64,000 nt of DNA. It comes from Branchiostoma floridae (lineage: Eukaryota; Chordata; Leptocardii; Amphioxiformes; Branchiostomatidae). The notes beneath the pieces are model-generated. The model was not told the origin of the DNA, did not search any database, and saw only the letters and a list, made by a program, of their open reading frames with translations. The position numbers and the translations under genes were made by a program. The first letter of the stretch is position 1, and each line of letters starts with the position of its first letter. Of the stretch, positions 37,901 to 58,450 are shown piece by piece. The stretch covers positions 23,044,255 to 23,108,254 of the forward strand of contig NC_049981.1 in NCBI RefSeq assembly GCF_000003815.2, in the 5' to 3' direction.

Positions 37901-38598
37901 CACTTTTGTCTACACTAACAAATACATCTGAATATCATTTTGCTGAAGAAGAGCTGTTGGCTGACGAAAACTCATGACCACATCATGTTTAGAACATGAG
38001 ATATAGAAAAGAGAAGTCCTGCTGTAGTACGAAAGACAGTCGCTAGGGAATCAAGCTTGTCATTAGCTTTGCTGACACCTAAGTAGTACTACATACAAAA
38101 TATCACAAAGATTCGATCCATTCACAACTTCTCTAGGGCTTATATAATGCTGTGGGAACAAACAATGCAAATATGGTTTGCGATATACACCGTATGGTGA
38201 TATATATAAACAAACTACTAGTAACTTACAGCACCGAAATTAACTTCTTGGGGACCGCTTGGGGCCCGGAAGTGAAATGTTGTGGGAACCAATCTATGGC
38301 ATACGAAATGTCAGGATAGTACGGGGCTAACAGAAGTTTGATTTAACATAAAGGGCCAAATCATGAGCCCTTTGTACATAGGAAGCGGACTATCCATTAC
38401 CATCCGACGCATACACGTGAGCTTATATTGTATGTAAAGAAGTACAGGGAGTTGAAACAATACACGAAGCCAGTATTTCAAAACGATTGGGAAGCCATCA
38501 AGAGTTCGGGACAAGTTTACTTACTGTTCTGTAGTACTCACGGTCGTTGAACTCAAAATAGCGAGGACACTCGCACACAATGCCAGTGCGATCGTCAT
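21532..38598 (-). CDS. Secreted mosaic protease-lectin: Ig2 - trypsin - sushi4 - FReD2 - olfactomedin - FReD3
   Basis: Joining 25 exons by GT-AG sites and matching phases gives a continuous frame of 6417 nt (2138 residues). Exons, 5' to 3': 38525-38598, 37323-37488, 36686-36845, 36231-36291, 35409-35620, 34689-34904, 34141-34278, 33575-33723, 33074-33195, 32591-32739, 31881-32069, 30627-30803, 30229-30399, 29602-29778, 29196-29399, 27503-28511, 27164-27250, 26794-26915, 25623-26177, 25023-25214, 24611-24649, 24376-24452, 23714-24107, 23226-23402, 21532-22931. No internal start with a signal peptide, and no stop before 21532, was found at a plausible gene boundary. The protein has a signal peptide and no membrane segment, so it should be secreted. 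It resembles a fusion of ficolin-like recognition domains with a MASP-like effector. The function is inferred. It could still be two or more genes, but the unbroken phases argue against that. Confidence 0.8.
23226..24452 (-). CDS. Mosaic gene exons 22-24: FReD 3
   Basis: Residues about 1456-1672. The order is [77 protein letters not shown] and ending [11 protein letters not shown]. All canonical FReD blocks are present, including the DRDND calcium site and the Cys pair beside it. The exon structure (three exons) is the normal one for the family, unlike the fused FReDs on either side. Confidence 0.92.
24611..24649 (-). CDS. Mosaic gene exon 21: 13-residue linker microexon
   Basis: A 39-nt exon, phase 1 at both ends, with a good acceptor (TTTCCAG) and donor (AAAG/GTATGT). 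It encodes [12 protein letters not shown], whose two cysteines may form a small loop. It could be skipped without changing frame. It is supported only by splice signals and phase. Confidence 0.5.
25023..26177 (-). CDS. Mosaic gene exons 19-20: olfactomedin domain
   Basis: Residues about 1195-1443. It starts with [10 protein letters not shown] and continues with [54 protein letters not shown] and [11 protein letters not shown], all hallmark blocks of the five-bladed olfactomedin propeller. The usual cysteine pair (the one in CELK and the one in MICG) is present. It spans two exons. Olfactomedin domains are known from extracellular matrix and adhesion proteins; joining one to FReDs and a protease is not a combination I recognise. 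Confidence 0.92.
26794..29399 (-). CDS. Mosaic gene exons 15-18: FReD 1 and FReD 2 plus linker
   Basis: FReD 1 (residues about 725-942) opens with [18 protein letters not shown] and [13 protein letters not shown], followed by [13 protein letters not shown]. Its calcium loop is degenerate ([12 protein letters not shown] in place of the usual DRDND). FReD 2 (about 950-1166) is classical: [29 protein letters not shown] and SNLNGKYY. The whole end of FReD 1 and most of FReD 2 are fused in one 1009-nt exon (27503-28511). The last exon ends in a Pro/Thr-rich linker ([17 protein letters not shown]) joining to the olfactomedin domain. Confidence 0.9.
29602..32069 (-). CDS. Mosaic gene exons 11-14: four sushi (CCP) domains
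   Basis: Each exon encodes exactly one sushi domain and is phase 1 at both ends: 31881-32069, 30627-30803, 30229-30399 and 29602-29778. Each has four cysteines and the G.. W tryptophan (for example [12 protein letters not shown], then YTCDSGYEL, then [11 protein letters not shown]). Domains 2 and 4 share the CPPVEAP start and are probably a recent duplication. Domain 1 starts after an acidic ENDQEEAG linker. In complement proteins such domains set spacing and mediate protein contacts. Symmetric 1-1 exons are the classic units of exon shuffling. Confidence 0.9.
31059..31183. mobile_element. Palindromic short element in an intron of the mosaic gene
   Basis: GGTTAATGCCCCGGCCCGAG at the left is mirrored by the GGCGGGGCATTAA end. 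Inside, GGTGTATATGGTGAGATAAT pairs with ATTATCTCACCATATACACC. It shares its termini and the ATAACCACCGAAT core with the elements near 9780 and 10880. Confidence 0.7.
31184..31665. mobile_element. Second copy of the ATCATATAGCC-ended element
   Basis: Starts TTATCATATAGCC and ends GCGCCTGGCTATATGATAA. The interior matches 9950-10460 (CACAGAAAATATTCGAAACATTG, TTGGCCAATGCCTGCATA). It includes an inner palindrome near 31510-31570 built on AATTAACACC. Confidence 0.6.
32591..34904 (-). CDS. Mosaic gene exons 6-10: complete trypsin-like serine protease domain
   Basis: Residues about 225-482. CGRP at 226-229 supplies the linker cysteine that in chymotrypsin-fold zymogens pairs with the catalytic domain; its partner is present in LPVCLPS. 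The mature N-terminus is IVGGTEA (Ile239). The catalytic triad is complete: His283 in TAAHC, Asp335 in DADLALIRL and Ser433 in GDSGGP, whose codon is split across an intron (AG/T). Asp427, six residues before the serine, predicts cleavage after Arg or Lys. [10 protein letters not shown] follows, as in trypsins. Odd point: the residue before IVGG is Phe (GPEGF/IVGG), not Arg or Lys, so activation may not follow the usual tryptic route. The five-exon layout is like that of vertebrate trypsins rather than the single-exon MASP-2 type. Confidence 0.9.
33873..33937. mobile_element. Perfect-hairpin MITE in an intron of the mosaic gene
   Basis: TACTCTCCAAGCAGAGGTTG and its exact reverse complement flank an 11-base loop. 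Flanking 9-mers GGTTCAAGT and GGTTCAAAT look like a target-site duplication. Confidence 0.75.
35409..36291 (-). CDS. Mosaic gene exons 4-5: second Ig-like domain
   Basis: Residues about 134-222. The first strands are on the 61-nt exon 36231-36291 ([12 protein letters not shown]). The cysteine (155), Trp (165) and ADTGRYTC cysteine (201) are on 35409-35620. An N-glycosylation sequon (NAS) is present. The 61-nt exon has a weak acceptor and is supported mainly by phase (1 in, 2 out) and by completing the Ig fold. Confidence 0.7.
36686..37488 (-). CDS. Mosaic gene exons 2-3: first Ig-like domain
   Basis: Residues about 45-133. It has the Ig cysteine in VIFQCSAES (residue 65), Trp at 78 and the second cysteine in GTYTC (residue 114) with the usual D-x-G-x-Y-x-C spacing. 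It is split by an intron in the middle of the domain at phase 0. A short inverted-repeat element (37001-37122) sits in that intron. Confidence 0.8.
37001..37122. mobile_element. MITE with CTCCAAGCAGAT ends
   Basis: The left end CTCCAAGCAGATA and right end TATCTGCTTGGAG are reverse complements about 120 bp apart, in the intron that splits the first Ig domain. Confidence 0.6.
38525..38598 (-). CDS. Mosaic gene exon 1: start codon and signal peptide
   Basis: The ATG at 38598 opens [17 protein letters not shown], a standard hydrophobic signal peptide with likely cleavage near residues 17-20. The donor CA/GTAAGT is phase 2 and fits the phase of exon 2; a competing donor four codons earlier (ACC/GTGAGT) is phase 0 and does not. 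A 5' untranslated exon could lie further upstream. Confidence 0.7.
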
Positions 38599-38599
38599 A

Positions 38600-41131
38600 C
38601 TGACAGTATTTTCGACACTCTGTTATACCTGCTACTGCTGGAAGAGGTGCTACTGCTAACCATAGGATAGAAAAGATAACCCGCTCTCGTTTGCGGTCTA
38701 TAGCGTTTTACAGCACGAAAATGGCGCACTGCTTGATCGGAGTTAGAGTGAAAACAACTGAATGGGATGGACCTCGGACCGGAAGTGAGGAAAAACAGAT
38801 CACGTCCACGACAGGAAGTGATCGTACGGTGCCAGAGGTGAGGGCTGGCGTGTAGGTTCTGGGAAGGCGACAAGAAGCTTTAATATGATTTGGCTCACAC
38901 ACTTTTCAATACTCTGATAAGAGGATTACCCTTAATCTCCCAGCAGATGTCTGGTGCCTGGTTCAGTGTTTTATTCTGCGTGCACGTGTTTCAGTGCGGT
39001 GTGATCTTCAAACAGTTGCAGATGAGAAGTTCAGGCGAAGTGGTGAACCAGCATACTAGAAATACCTTCAAACTACTTTTTCTGCTTGGATATGCTATGT
39101 TTTATGCAAATGAGACCCCCACATGGTCTCAGTAAACTTTATCGTCAACGTCAGATCAAGGACTGTTTATTCATGTCGAACTTTTACCAGGATTGGGGAG
39201 GGCATTTCTAAGTCACATCGATGTATGTAAGGACACGCGTGCGTGATTGCAAAATAAGTTCTTTCCTAACATTGCCTGGTAATCAAATGGAATTTTCATT
39301 GACCCCGCAAGGTGGCGCTAACCGCGTCACCTGCAGGGTATACACTATTGTCAACTCAAAACATGATTCCTTTTCGTCTTATTCACCACGGAAATTGGCA
39401 CCAAACCTTGATCGAGGGAAAAGTTTAAAGGAAGGGGCCTAACGTTTTCTATTCTACTTGCCTCGTTTATTCTGACCAAGGACAATATATAGGAGTTCTG
39501 ACTCACGAAGATATTGTCATTTTCTGAAGGCTTCTTACTAACCTGATTGCAATATTTGGTTTCCGCCTAGTTCATCTAAATTTCTTGTTTCTCAGGCATT
39601 TCTTTTTGGTTCTCGTGATTCAAGATGATGCCATGTGACAATTATGGTTGTCAAATCCGGATTCTAAATTGCATTCAAAGGTAAGGTTATTTGTGTTCTT
39701 GGTACTTCTTCATTTCTTTTTTTCTTTTTCTTAAATGTTTAGTTGAGATTTCCCCATGTAACACAAGTTTAATACAAAGGCCTGGAAGTTCAATTAAAAA
39801 AAGGCTGCAATGTCTTCTCGTGAGATTTATTGTCCCCCAAGTCAGGATGGAAGTGCCATTTTCTCTTACAACATACACAATTAAAATAGTAGACATACAG
39901 CATTCCATGGGGAGGAGCGACAATACAAACAAACTGAGACATTCGATCACCTCAGTATCCATTTCAGGAAAGGCAGGCTCCTCAACAAGCACATCAATTA
40001 GGACATGGTCGTGGGAATCCGCTTAGGCCTAGGAAAAAATGTTGTGTTTCCTGTTTTAGTCCTGAAAAAATAGGGTCGGTAGGTAAAGATTTTTTTCTTC
40101 ATTTTTTTACAGGCTGGCCCAAACTCTATTGATTCATTTTACAATACAGTTGAACAAAGTTAACGGAAATGCATTTCAAAGTCAAACTTGTGCATAATGG
40201 ATACATTTATCCTTCATTAGAAGCAGTGTTTTTACTTCAACAGGAAGAAGATTGAATAGAATTCTAACTGGAAGGTATGTGACTCCACTGCCCACCCAAA
40301 TAAAAAGTCTAGGGTCAGCAGAGGGCAGGTAGGGAAAACAGGAAATACAACATTTTTCCCTAGGCATTTTTCCATGAATGCATTAGGCTACACTGACTTC
40401 ATCTTATGGATGACATCTACGCACGCACCAATTTTAAGTCGGTTGAAAAGGAAAGTTTGCGACTACGTTGTAAATCGTATGAAAACAAAATGAGGGGAAA
40501 TATGTCAACAAAATGAAGAAAGAAAATCAGAAAACGTATATTAATGTCTAATAGTTCCTATCTCCCGTTGTAACTATTTTGCCATGTGTATCGTTAGACC
40601 TAGGTTGTAAAATGTGTTTGGAGTCCTAGCTGAGTGAATCAACAGGAAAAGATGTACAAAAAAAATGTAAAATTTATTATTTGTTATACTAATTATTCTG
40701 TGTTTTCAGTGATTTGCTCATTACCACCTTTCTGACCACTTCAATGTCATAATGAAGGCAACTTAAGTTGCCCTTTTCTTTCACACGCCCGCATCAGTTC
40801 CCGGGTGCCCAGTGGACGTCATCCATGTAATCAAATCACTATGGCCTAATTTTTCAGGCGAATTGTCGACAGCCAACCGGGCGGTCCCGTCGAACTAATT
40901 ACCATACGTTAGGGGGCGGTCTTGCCTCAGAGAAAATTGTCTCAAAAATTCCTCGGTGCTGAGACCAGGCGTTGCCTTGGCGAACTGGTCGATCCTGTAA
41001 ACATTTCTCTTGAGTCGCACTTTGTATCGAAGCAGCCATTCGATTCGTTCTGTACACACGCTGTGTAGTCGGTCGCGCATATCCTGCCCTCGCTAGATTC
41101 CGCAACCCACGTGGCTGCTGTAGAAAGCACC
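38600..41131. other. Shared upstream region of two divergent genes
   Basis: About 2.5 kb between the start of the minus-strand mosaic gene and the start of the plus-strand TLC gene. No TATA box is placed convincingly near either ATG. It contains one inverted-repeat element (40026-40365) and no coding domain. Confidence 0.5.
40026..40365. mobile_element. Inverted-repeat element, about 340 bp
   Basis: GGCCTAGGAAAAAATGTTGT at the left is the imperfect reverse complement of ACAACATTTTTCCCTAGGC at the right; the pairing continues through AAACAGGAAA. No coding capacity. Confidence 0.6.
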
Positions 41132-51992
<10,861 letters not shown>

Positions 51993-52005
51993 AAATATAT
52001 TCTAT

Positions 52006-52103
52006 AGCCTCGTTTGCCAGGCGTTGGTCTGACCATGCTGACAAAAGCGGGTTGGAAACTGCTGGTTATCAGCCCGGACCAATGCCCGGATACCGAGGCT
52101 AGC
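52006..52103. mobile_element. MITE in the 3' untranslated region of the TLC gene
   Basis: The left end TAGCCTCGTTTGCCAGGCGT and right end TGCCCGGATACCGAGGCTAG form an imperfect inverted repeat, only 14 bases after the stop codon. Confidence 0.55.
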
Positions 52104-53482
52104 GCTAGTATCATTGTATAGAGACTTTGAAAATGAACGGGTATATATTTGGGTATATTTTTGTCAATATTTATGATAGTGAGAAGGGGCAACGGATGTA
52201 AAAATGTGAAGTAGCTGGTTGAAGTAGTAATTGTCTTGAAATTATGTTAAATGTCGTCGGATACGTATACTGACGGTGATTGTGACTTCTCTCCAGCAAC
52301 TTTCGGAGTAATGTCTAAGCTTTGTACAAATGGAGAAACCACAATATCCCCTTTCGTCACCCCCACATGATATGGAAAGGTTTTGGGATGAAAGCTTGTG
52401 TATTGCTGTCTTTATCATGTCGGAAAGTTTCGTAATGCGAGCCAGCTCTGGCCAGATGACCTCACCATTTTGATGACGTAGGTTTAGGTGCCTCGTGTTT
52501 AGGTGACTTGCACCAAATTATGATGTCTGTTCGTGTTGTGAGAAATGCTACACGCACACTTTTGTCGGATAGAAGTATTGCTGCTTTAAAGTATCATGAA
52601 CGAGGTAATTAAAAAAAGGCATGACTGAGTTTTATGACTTTTACATGTAGATATTGGCTCGAGAAATAAAAGTCTGGGTCTCCTAGGTTTTCTTTCACAA
52701 TTTTCCGTTCTGTGTATGTGTCCATCTCTCTTTGTTCATTTACCATTCCACCGGGATCTCCTAGGTACCTGTATGGTGTCGGGAGTGTCGCACGCACGCG
52801 CAGTTCGCTACCGCACGCCGAGAAAATTCAATTACTTCGAATCGCTTATCAAAAATGCAGGCTAGAGAGGTACGCTGACAGACAGACCAATGCTTGGTAG
52901 TACAGAGGCCGGTAAAACGCCCCTAAGATGGCCAATTGAGAATGGTTATTAGTATCAGGATATATATTTTTTTCAGCACACATAATAGTCTGACGGAAAC
53001 AGGTATCCATGCCTATTGATCGGAAGAAAAATAAACGTAAACCGTTTTGAACGTTTACACGACCTCACTAAAAGGGACCGCGTCACAGCATTAGAAATTT
53101 AACCATATAGTCTCAACTTAAAACGTTCTATGTTTCCCCTTGGCTTATTCAGACTAATAAAACCAATCTGGTAAAGCACATACGTGAATACCTGGCGTTC
53201 AAGGATGCTTCTGTTGTTCCGACGCAACTCCGCTAAAAATAATCAAGGACATCATATACAACACACTGTAATGTCCTTGAAATAACGGAGACGTAATTGA
53301 TCAGGACCTGTTGCAAGATTCGGTGCGGTTAGAGCGCCTTTGCGCCACTGCAGACAATACGGCTTTTCTCTGAGCTGCGCCCAGCTGAAGTCGTAGGAGG
53401 GAGACAATTTTCTGTTTCCTCTGGTAAGTGGAATATGCATATGGTGATTGCTATCAATCGTATGGCGTCTTAAATCTCTATC
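52104..53482. other. 3' region of the TLC gene and upstream region of the LRR gene
   Basis: Includes the poly(A) signal at 52665. No coding domain, RNA gene or array recognised. No convincing TATA box just before 53483. Confidence 0.4.
52665..52670 (+). terminator. Poly(A) signal of the TLC gene
   Basis: AATAAA about 670 bases after the stop at 51992, in a long 3' untranslated region that begins with a MITE. Confidence 0.5.
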
Positions 53483-56400
53483 ATGGCGATAAAGATGAAG
53501 GCAAAAGTCTGCTTGTTGCTGCTGTCGCAGCTGCTAGTGCAAAGTGTGGACGCCGGTAGCTGGCAGAGTTGCCGGCAGGTGTCCGTGGAGAAGTGTGGCG
53601 TAGGCGATAGCGGTAGTGGTGGTCATGAGTACCGGTATGACATTGGAGCGTACCGGTACAAGTGGACCAGAAACCCACTTGAACCAACCAGGTACCGAGG
53701 CCCAACCAGGTACCGAGGCCCCTTTCAGCATGTTCGTTTGAGCCAGTTGTACCGATCCTGTCAGGTCTGCTCAAATGAAACAAAGCCTACCCAGGGGGGT
53801 CCCACTCAGAACCCTTCGCAACCAGCGACAACCAGTGACATCATGATCGTTGACAACAACATCGGTAAGCTTGGCAATGAAAAGGCAGAGATCCTCTCTC
53901 AGGTCCCCTGTGGTAGATATTGCAGGCTGTGGTTTGTGGATTGTAACCTAACGGAGATAGAGGGAGGGGCGTTTGCTGAGTTGCCACAGGTCTCCACCCT
54001 GGTCATCTGGCGGAGCAATGTCCGGACTCTGAGGAACGGCACGTTTGCTGGGATGGAGGGCCTCGAGTATCTGCTGCTGTTGGAGAACAACCTGACACAA
54101 CTAGAGGTAAATATATAAGATTCCCCAACATGTGACTCTTGCAAATATTCTTCTGTTGTTATTAATTGGGACTAATGGTCGTGTCATTGCTTATCTTTTA
54201 AAATATCAGGGATGTTCTCGATTCTTCATCGATTGCATTTCACTCCATTTACCATGAAGATAAGTGGAATGTTGGAAGTCCTTTATTTTTTGGCATGCAC
54301 GTTTTCCTCGTATTAAATCTATATGACACATGTTCTGCTGCAGGATGGTTGTTTTGATGGGTTGCCCAGCTTGTCCTTCCTCATCCTTGTGGACAACCAA
54401 ATCCTGACCCTGTCTCCTGACACGTTCCGGGGAGTGCAGCCGAGGTGGCTTGACGTAAGTGCCAATCGTATGTCTAACGTAGCACCTGGGACTCTGCAAG
54501 CTATCAAGTCCGTAGAACATATCCGCGCTGTTGAGAACAAACTGCGAGCCATCGGCGCGGGGATGTTCCACGGTCTTGAGCGGCTGAAAGTCCTGATGCT
54601 GCAGGGCAACAAAATCTCCCACATCGCTGCCGGCACGTTCCACTCAAACAAGATGTTGTCTGTTCTAAACCTGGCGGGAAACAGGCTGACCTTCCTGACC
54701 GGTGGTTGGTTCAAATCGTCATTTCCATTCACACTCTTCGTGCGTAGAAATGCGATTGCCGCCATGGCACTGGAAGGGAGGGCGCTGAAATTGAGGCGTG
54801 TCATGTTGGATGATCCACCGCGCTGCACGTGTGCTAACGATTGGCTGTTCGACCCCGAGGGGAATAGCTCGTTCACGCTCAAGCAGCGTTTTGTCTCGGC
54901 AATACGTATGCCCTCGACAGCGAGCTGTCTTGCCTCCTCGCTGATGATGCAAAATTCTCCCGCGCCAGTCGCTCCTAGGGCACTGCCCTGCCCTTTGCCG
55001 CTGGTTAAGATCGCGAGCGTGGAACGCGATGCAGCGCACAAGTACAAAGTCGTTGGCAGCGTGCATTGGGAGCAACTGCCCCGATTTTCGTGCGCCTTCC
55101 CAAACGGCTCACAACACGCGCTCAACATAACGTACGACACGAACACGATCACTCACGCCCGTCTGCCGACAGGCAACCTTACCGCAACCATGATGACCGA
55201 CCTAAAGGCTGAGGGCTGGGTGAGGTGCAAGGGGCCAGTAGACAGTCCTTTCGGGGGTTCAGGAAATCACAGCCAGTGTTCTAACTACATGGGGAAGACC
55301 AAATTCACCCTTTGGCTAGAGAGCACCCAGCCCTTGTCCTTTGGAAACACCACTTGCACTGCCTCCTCCGGAACTGACTCCCACACTGCCGTTTTCATGG
55401 CGATCGAGCGCGGCACACACTCTGGCATAACAACAACCCAAGCCACAGAGCCCCCACTCATGAACACCACACCATTCTCAACGAACATCAGCACCACACC
55501 ACTGCCTACATGCATCCCCACCACACCACTGTCCGCCAGCAAGAGTGATGATGGCTATGGAGATCTAACGTGGTACATCGTGTTCGCAGCAATTGGTCTG
55601 TCGTCGCCAGTTGCTGCGTTGGGAGTTTGGGGATGTGTCAGCTGCATCAAGCGAAGGCTTAGGCGTAAAGTCCCAGAGAATGATGCCGGCCCAAACCGCA
55701 ATGGCGATCATATCACTGCCTGCTCCAGTGCCTGTTGGAGATCATGCGACTGGATGAGTCAGTGATCAGTCCGTACGTTGAGGGTGGTTTCGAGGATCAC
55801 GACAGCCTGAAAGAGTCAGAATCAGTCATCAGCCCTTACACTGAGGGTGGTTTCGCGGATCACCCTGACTTGTGCAGGGCAGATTCTTCCCAATCTGAAG
55901 TCACCCCGTACGGGGAGGGGAAGTTGTGCGCAGCGTACGCAGGCCGCGCCCGCGCGCAGACACACCCCATACCGTCCCGCCCGTACAGCACCGAGCGCCC
56001 CCGTCACACACCAAACAGGGAAGGAGCCGTCATGGCTGCCTATGGCCATACTGGTAGTGATAACCCCAACGATGGCAAGTCCGCCCCAAACTGCTACCGG
56101 CACCCAGTCATTCTGCCAAACCCAGGCGCCACCCTACCAGCAGAATGCCCGGGCCGCTCAGGGTTCCCGCAAGGCACCTTGCTATAACTCCCCTGCCCTG
56201 GCCACTGACCAAGAGCGCGCCCTGTCCAGCACATATGACCAGCGTGACCCTAGAGAGGCCGCTAAGCGTTCCCCCGAGGCACCTTGCTACAAATCCCTTG
56301 CCCTGGCAACTGACCAAGAGCGTACCCTGTCCAGCACATATGACCAGCATGACCCTAGAGAGGCCGCTAAGAGTTCCCGCGAGGCACCTTGCTACAACTC

Positions 56401-56749
56401 CCCTGCCCTGGCCACTGACAAAGAGCGTACCCTGACCAAAACATACGGCCACCATGACCGTAGCGAGGCAGTCTGCAACTCCGCAGAGTCCCCTGGGGCC
56501 AATGGCTACGAGTCTGCCGTCTCGCCCAGTAGTGAGACGGGTGCCCAGTCTGCCATCTACAATGAAAACCATCGTAGGCAGCCCACCACTGGGCGGGGAG
56601 ACAGTTACGTCTGCCCCTCCCCTGCGGCCAGTGCTGACAGGTCTCCGGCGGCTGCCTACTGTCAGAACGACGGTAGGGAGGCAATAAATGACACCCCAGA
56701 TTCTCCTGAGACAAACAGCTATGAGCCGGCATCCGCTGACGGCTAGGTT
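53483..56749 (+). CDS. Leucine-rich-repeat single-pass receptor-like protein with repetitive cytoplasmic tail (two frame changes)
   Basis: Exon 1 (53483-54106) starts MAIKMKAKVCLLLLSQLL, a signal peptide; exon 2 starts at 54344, phase 0. About eight LRRs lie at residues 135-335 (for example LERLKVLMLQGNKISHIAAG), then a Cys-containing cap (CTCANDW). A Ser/Thr-rich stalk with TTP repeats follows, then one membrane helix near residues 615-640 (WYIVFAAIGLSSPVAALG), then basic CIKRRLRRK. The frame stops at 55765, but the tail continues in another frame (about 55735-56187: VISPYVEGGFEDH, VISPYTEGGFADH, VTPYGEG). It then returns to the first frame (to 56746), where a 35-residue unit (CYNSPALATDQER...TYDQ) is repeated three times. 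Two compensating indels explain this best. The extracellular and membrane parts are intact. Ligand unknown. Confidence 0.7.
56176..56480 (+). repeat. 105-bp tandem coding repeat in the LRR protein tail
   Basis: Units start ACCTTGCTA at 56176, 56281 and 56386, exactly 105 bp apart (35 residues), with at least one more degenerate unit after. Each unit encodes two tyrosines, in CYNSPAL/CYKSLAL and TYDQ/TYGH. Confidence 0.85.
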
Positions 56750-57063
56750 GACTGATCAAAGAGGTGAGGGATTGTTGAAGGAAAAATCTCCTTGATTCAG
56801 ACAAAAAATCTTTCATTTTCTAGTAGGCCTTATTTGAGTACAATTCCCTCCTCCAAAAAATGGTTCTATATGCCGTGTCTGTGCCAATCAAAATGTCTAC
56901 AAAGATCTTATTCATCATTGTACAATAATATACCATTTGGCTCGCCCCTGAGGCGTCGCCAAAAACATCTAAAAGTTATCAACAAGAATTCTATTGGTAA
57001 TGTGCACGTGAACTGGCTAATTTCATCACGAAGGTGCCCGGACAACTATTTTGTGGTTGTATG

Positions 57064-57069
57064 AATAAA
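57064..57069 (+). terminator. Poly(A) signal of the LRR gene
   Basis: AATAAA about 315 bases after the last stop codon at 56746. Confidence 0.5.
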
Positions 57070-57359
57070 AAGATAAAATACTTGTGAAGGTGGATATGGC
57101 AGGTTTTATTTCAAAAGTATTTTCATATTGTCTGTGCAAAGATTTTGTACGGCATTTGGCCTTTCCCTTTAACTTTGCAATCCAGTGCTGTACGAACGAC
57201 AACTCTTTTCAGTCTTAGTGGCCAATTGCAAGTCGGGGATTTCACAACAGCTGGGATTCGATCACGAGACCATATGATCCAGCAGCATTCTGAATGGTGG
57301 ACAACAACATTGCTTATGAAATCTTATACATTATATAGCCACTAAATTTCACACATTTC

Positions 57360-58145
57360 AGTCTGTTGCTGTTACTGACATTAGATCTGCATCTAATAAC
57401 TAGCCTACATAAAACAATCTGGATTCTGACCAGCGGTTTTTCCTGCCGCACACGCAGTGGGAAAACTCTGACCTAATGAGCCAACCTCTGTAACCTTTCT
57501 AAAACACTTTCCCAACTTAAAACCTTCCTTTTACTGTTCCCAGCTTTCTAATATCTGTTGTCATATGTACATGTCATTTTAGTCTGTTGCCGTTTGATCT
57601 GCATCTATAACTAGTCTACATAAAACAACCTGGATTTCGACGAGCGGTACTTCATTCCGTGCGCGCAGTGGGAAAACTCTGAGTTTGAGCCAACCTCTGT
57701 TACCAACTTAAAACCTCCTTTTACTGTTCCCAGCTTTCCTAGTACATGTATCTGTCGTCATTTGTCATTTGAGTCTGTTGCCATTTGATCTGCATCTATA
57801 ACTAGTCTACATAGAACAACCTGGATTCCGACCAGCGGTACTTCATTCCGTGCACGCAGTGGGACCTTGAGCCAACCTCTCTAACCTTTTTAAAACATTT
57901 TTCCAACTTAAAACTTCCTTCCTTTTACTGTTCCCAGCTTTCCTAGTATCTGTTGTCATTGGTCATTTGAGTCTGTTGCCATTTGATCTGCATCTATAAC
58001 TAGTCTACATAGAACAACCTGGATTCCGACCAGCGGTACTTCATTCCGTGCACGCAGTGGGACCTTGAGCCAACCTCTCTAACCTTTCTAAAACATTTTT
58101 CCAACTCTAACTTCCTTCCTTTCACTTAACTTCCAGCTTTCCTAG
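57360..58145. repeat. Tandem repeat, four units of about 190-220 bp
   Basis: Units begin AGTCTGTTGCC-like at 57360, 57581, 57771 and 57970 and share ATCTGCATCTATAACTAGTC, CGACCAGCGGTACTTCATTC and GAGCCAACCTCT. No coding capacity. Confidence 0.85.
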
Positions 58146-58200
58146 TATACAAATGCCAATTGCGAAAAGGTTGGACTCGACACACCGTACTTACACCTCA

Positions 58201-58450
58201 TTTCCACTAGGACGGCACTCTCGCCGCGCTCTATTTGCGACCTCAGCATTGACAAAACGCACAACAAGTATATGTATAGAAAAAAAAAAGACTAATCTTT
58301 TTACGCTTTGTGTGTTTTGTTGTCTTTTTAGTCACACACTTTTACATTTTGTATGATATGCCTAGTATGAAATCGAAGGTTACACACACACACACGTACA
58401 ACAGTTTTAGGTCGTAGAGAAAGCGCAGCGAGATCGCCGGTTAGCGGAAA
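58201..58450. mobile_element. Inverted-repeat element, copy 2
   Basis: TTTCCACTAGGACGGCACTC at the left pairs with the right end GATCGCCGGTTAGCGGAAA. Same family as 48867-49098 (shared AATCTTTTTACGCTTTGTGT). Confidence 0.6.

Noticed and set aside
21532-38598. Two or more separate genes (protease-sushi, FReD-olfactomedin, FReD) instead of one
   Set aside because: All 24 junctions keep phase, no internal signal peptide was found before the FReD or olfactomedin parts, and no stop was found before 21532. Not excluded without transcripts.
54319-55152. 277-residue antisense frame under the LRR gene
   Set aside because: Shadow of the LRR coding sequence; no domain, and the plus strand has the LRR pattern and splice sites.
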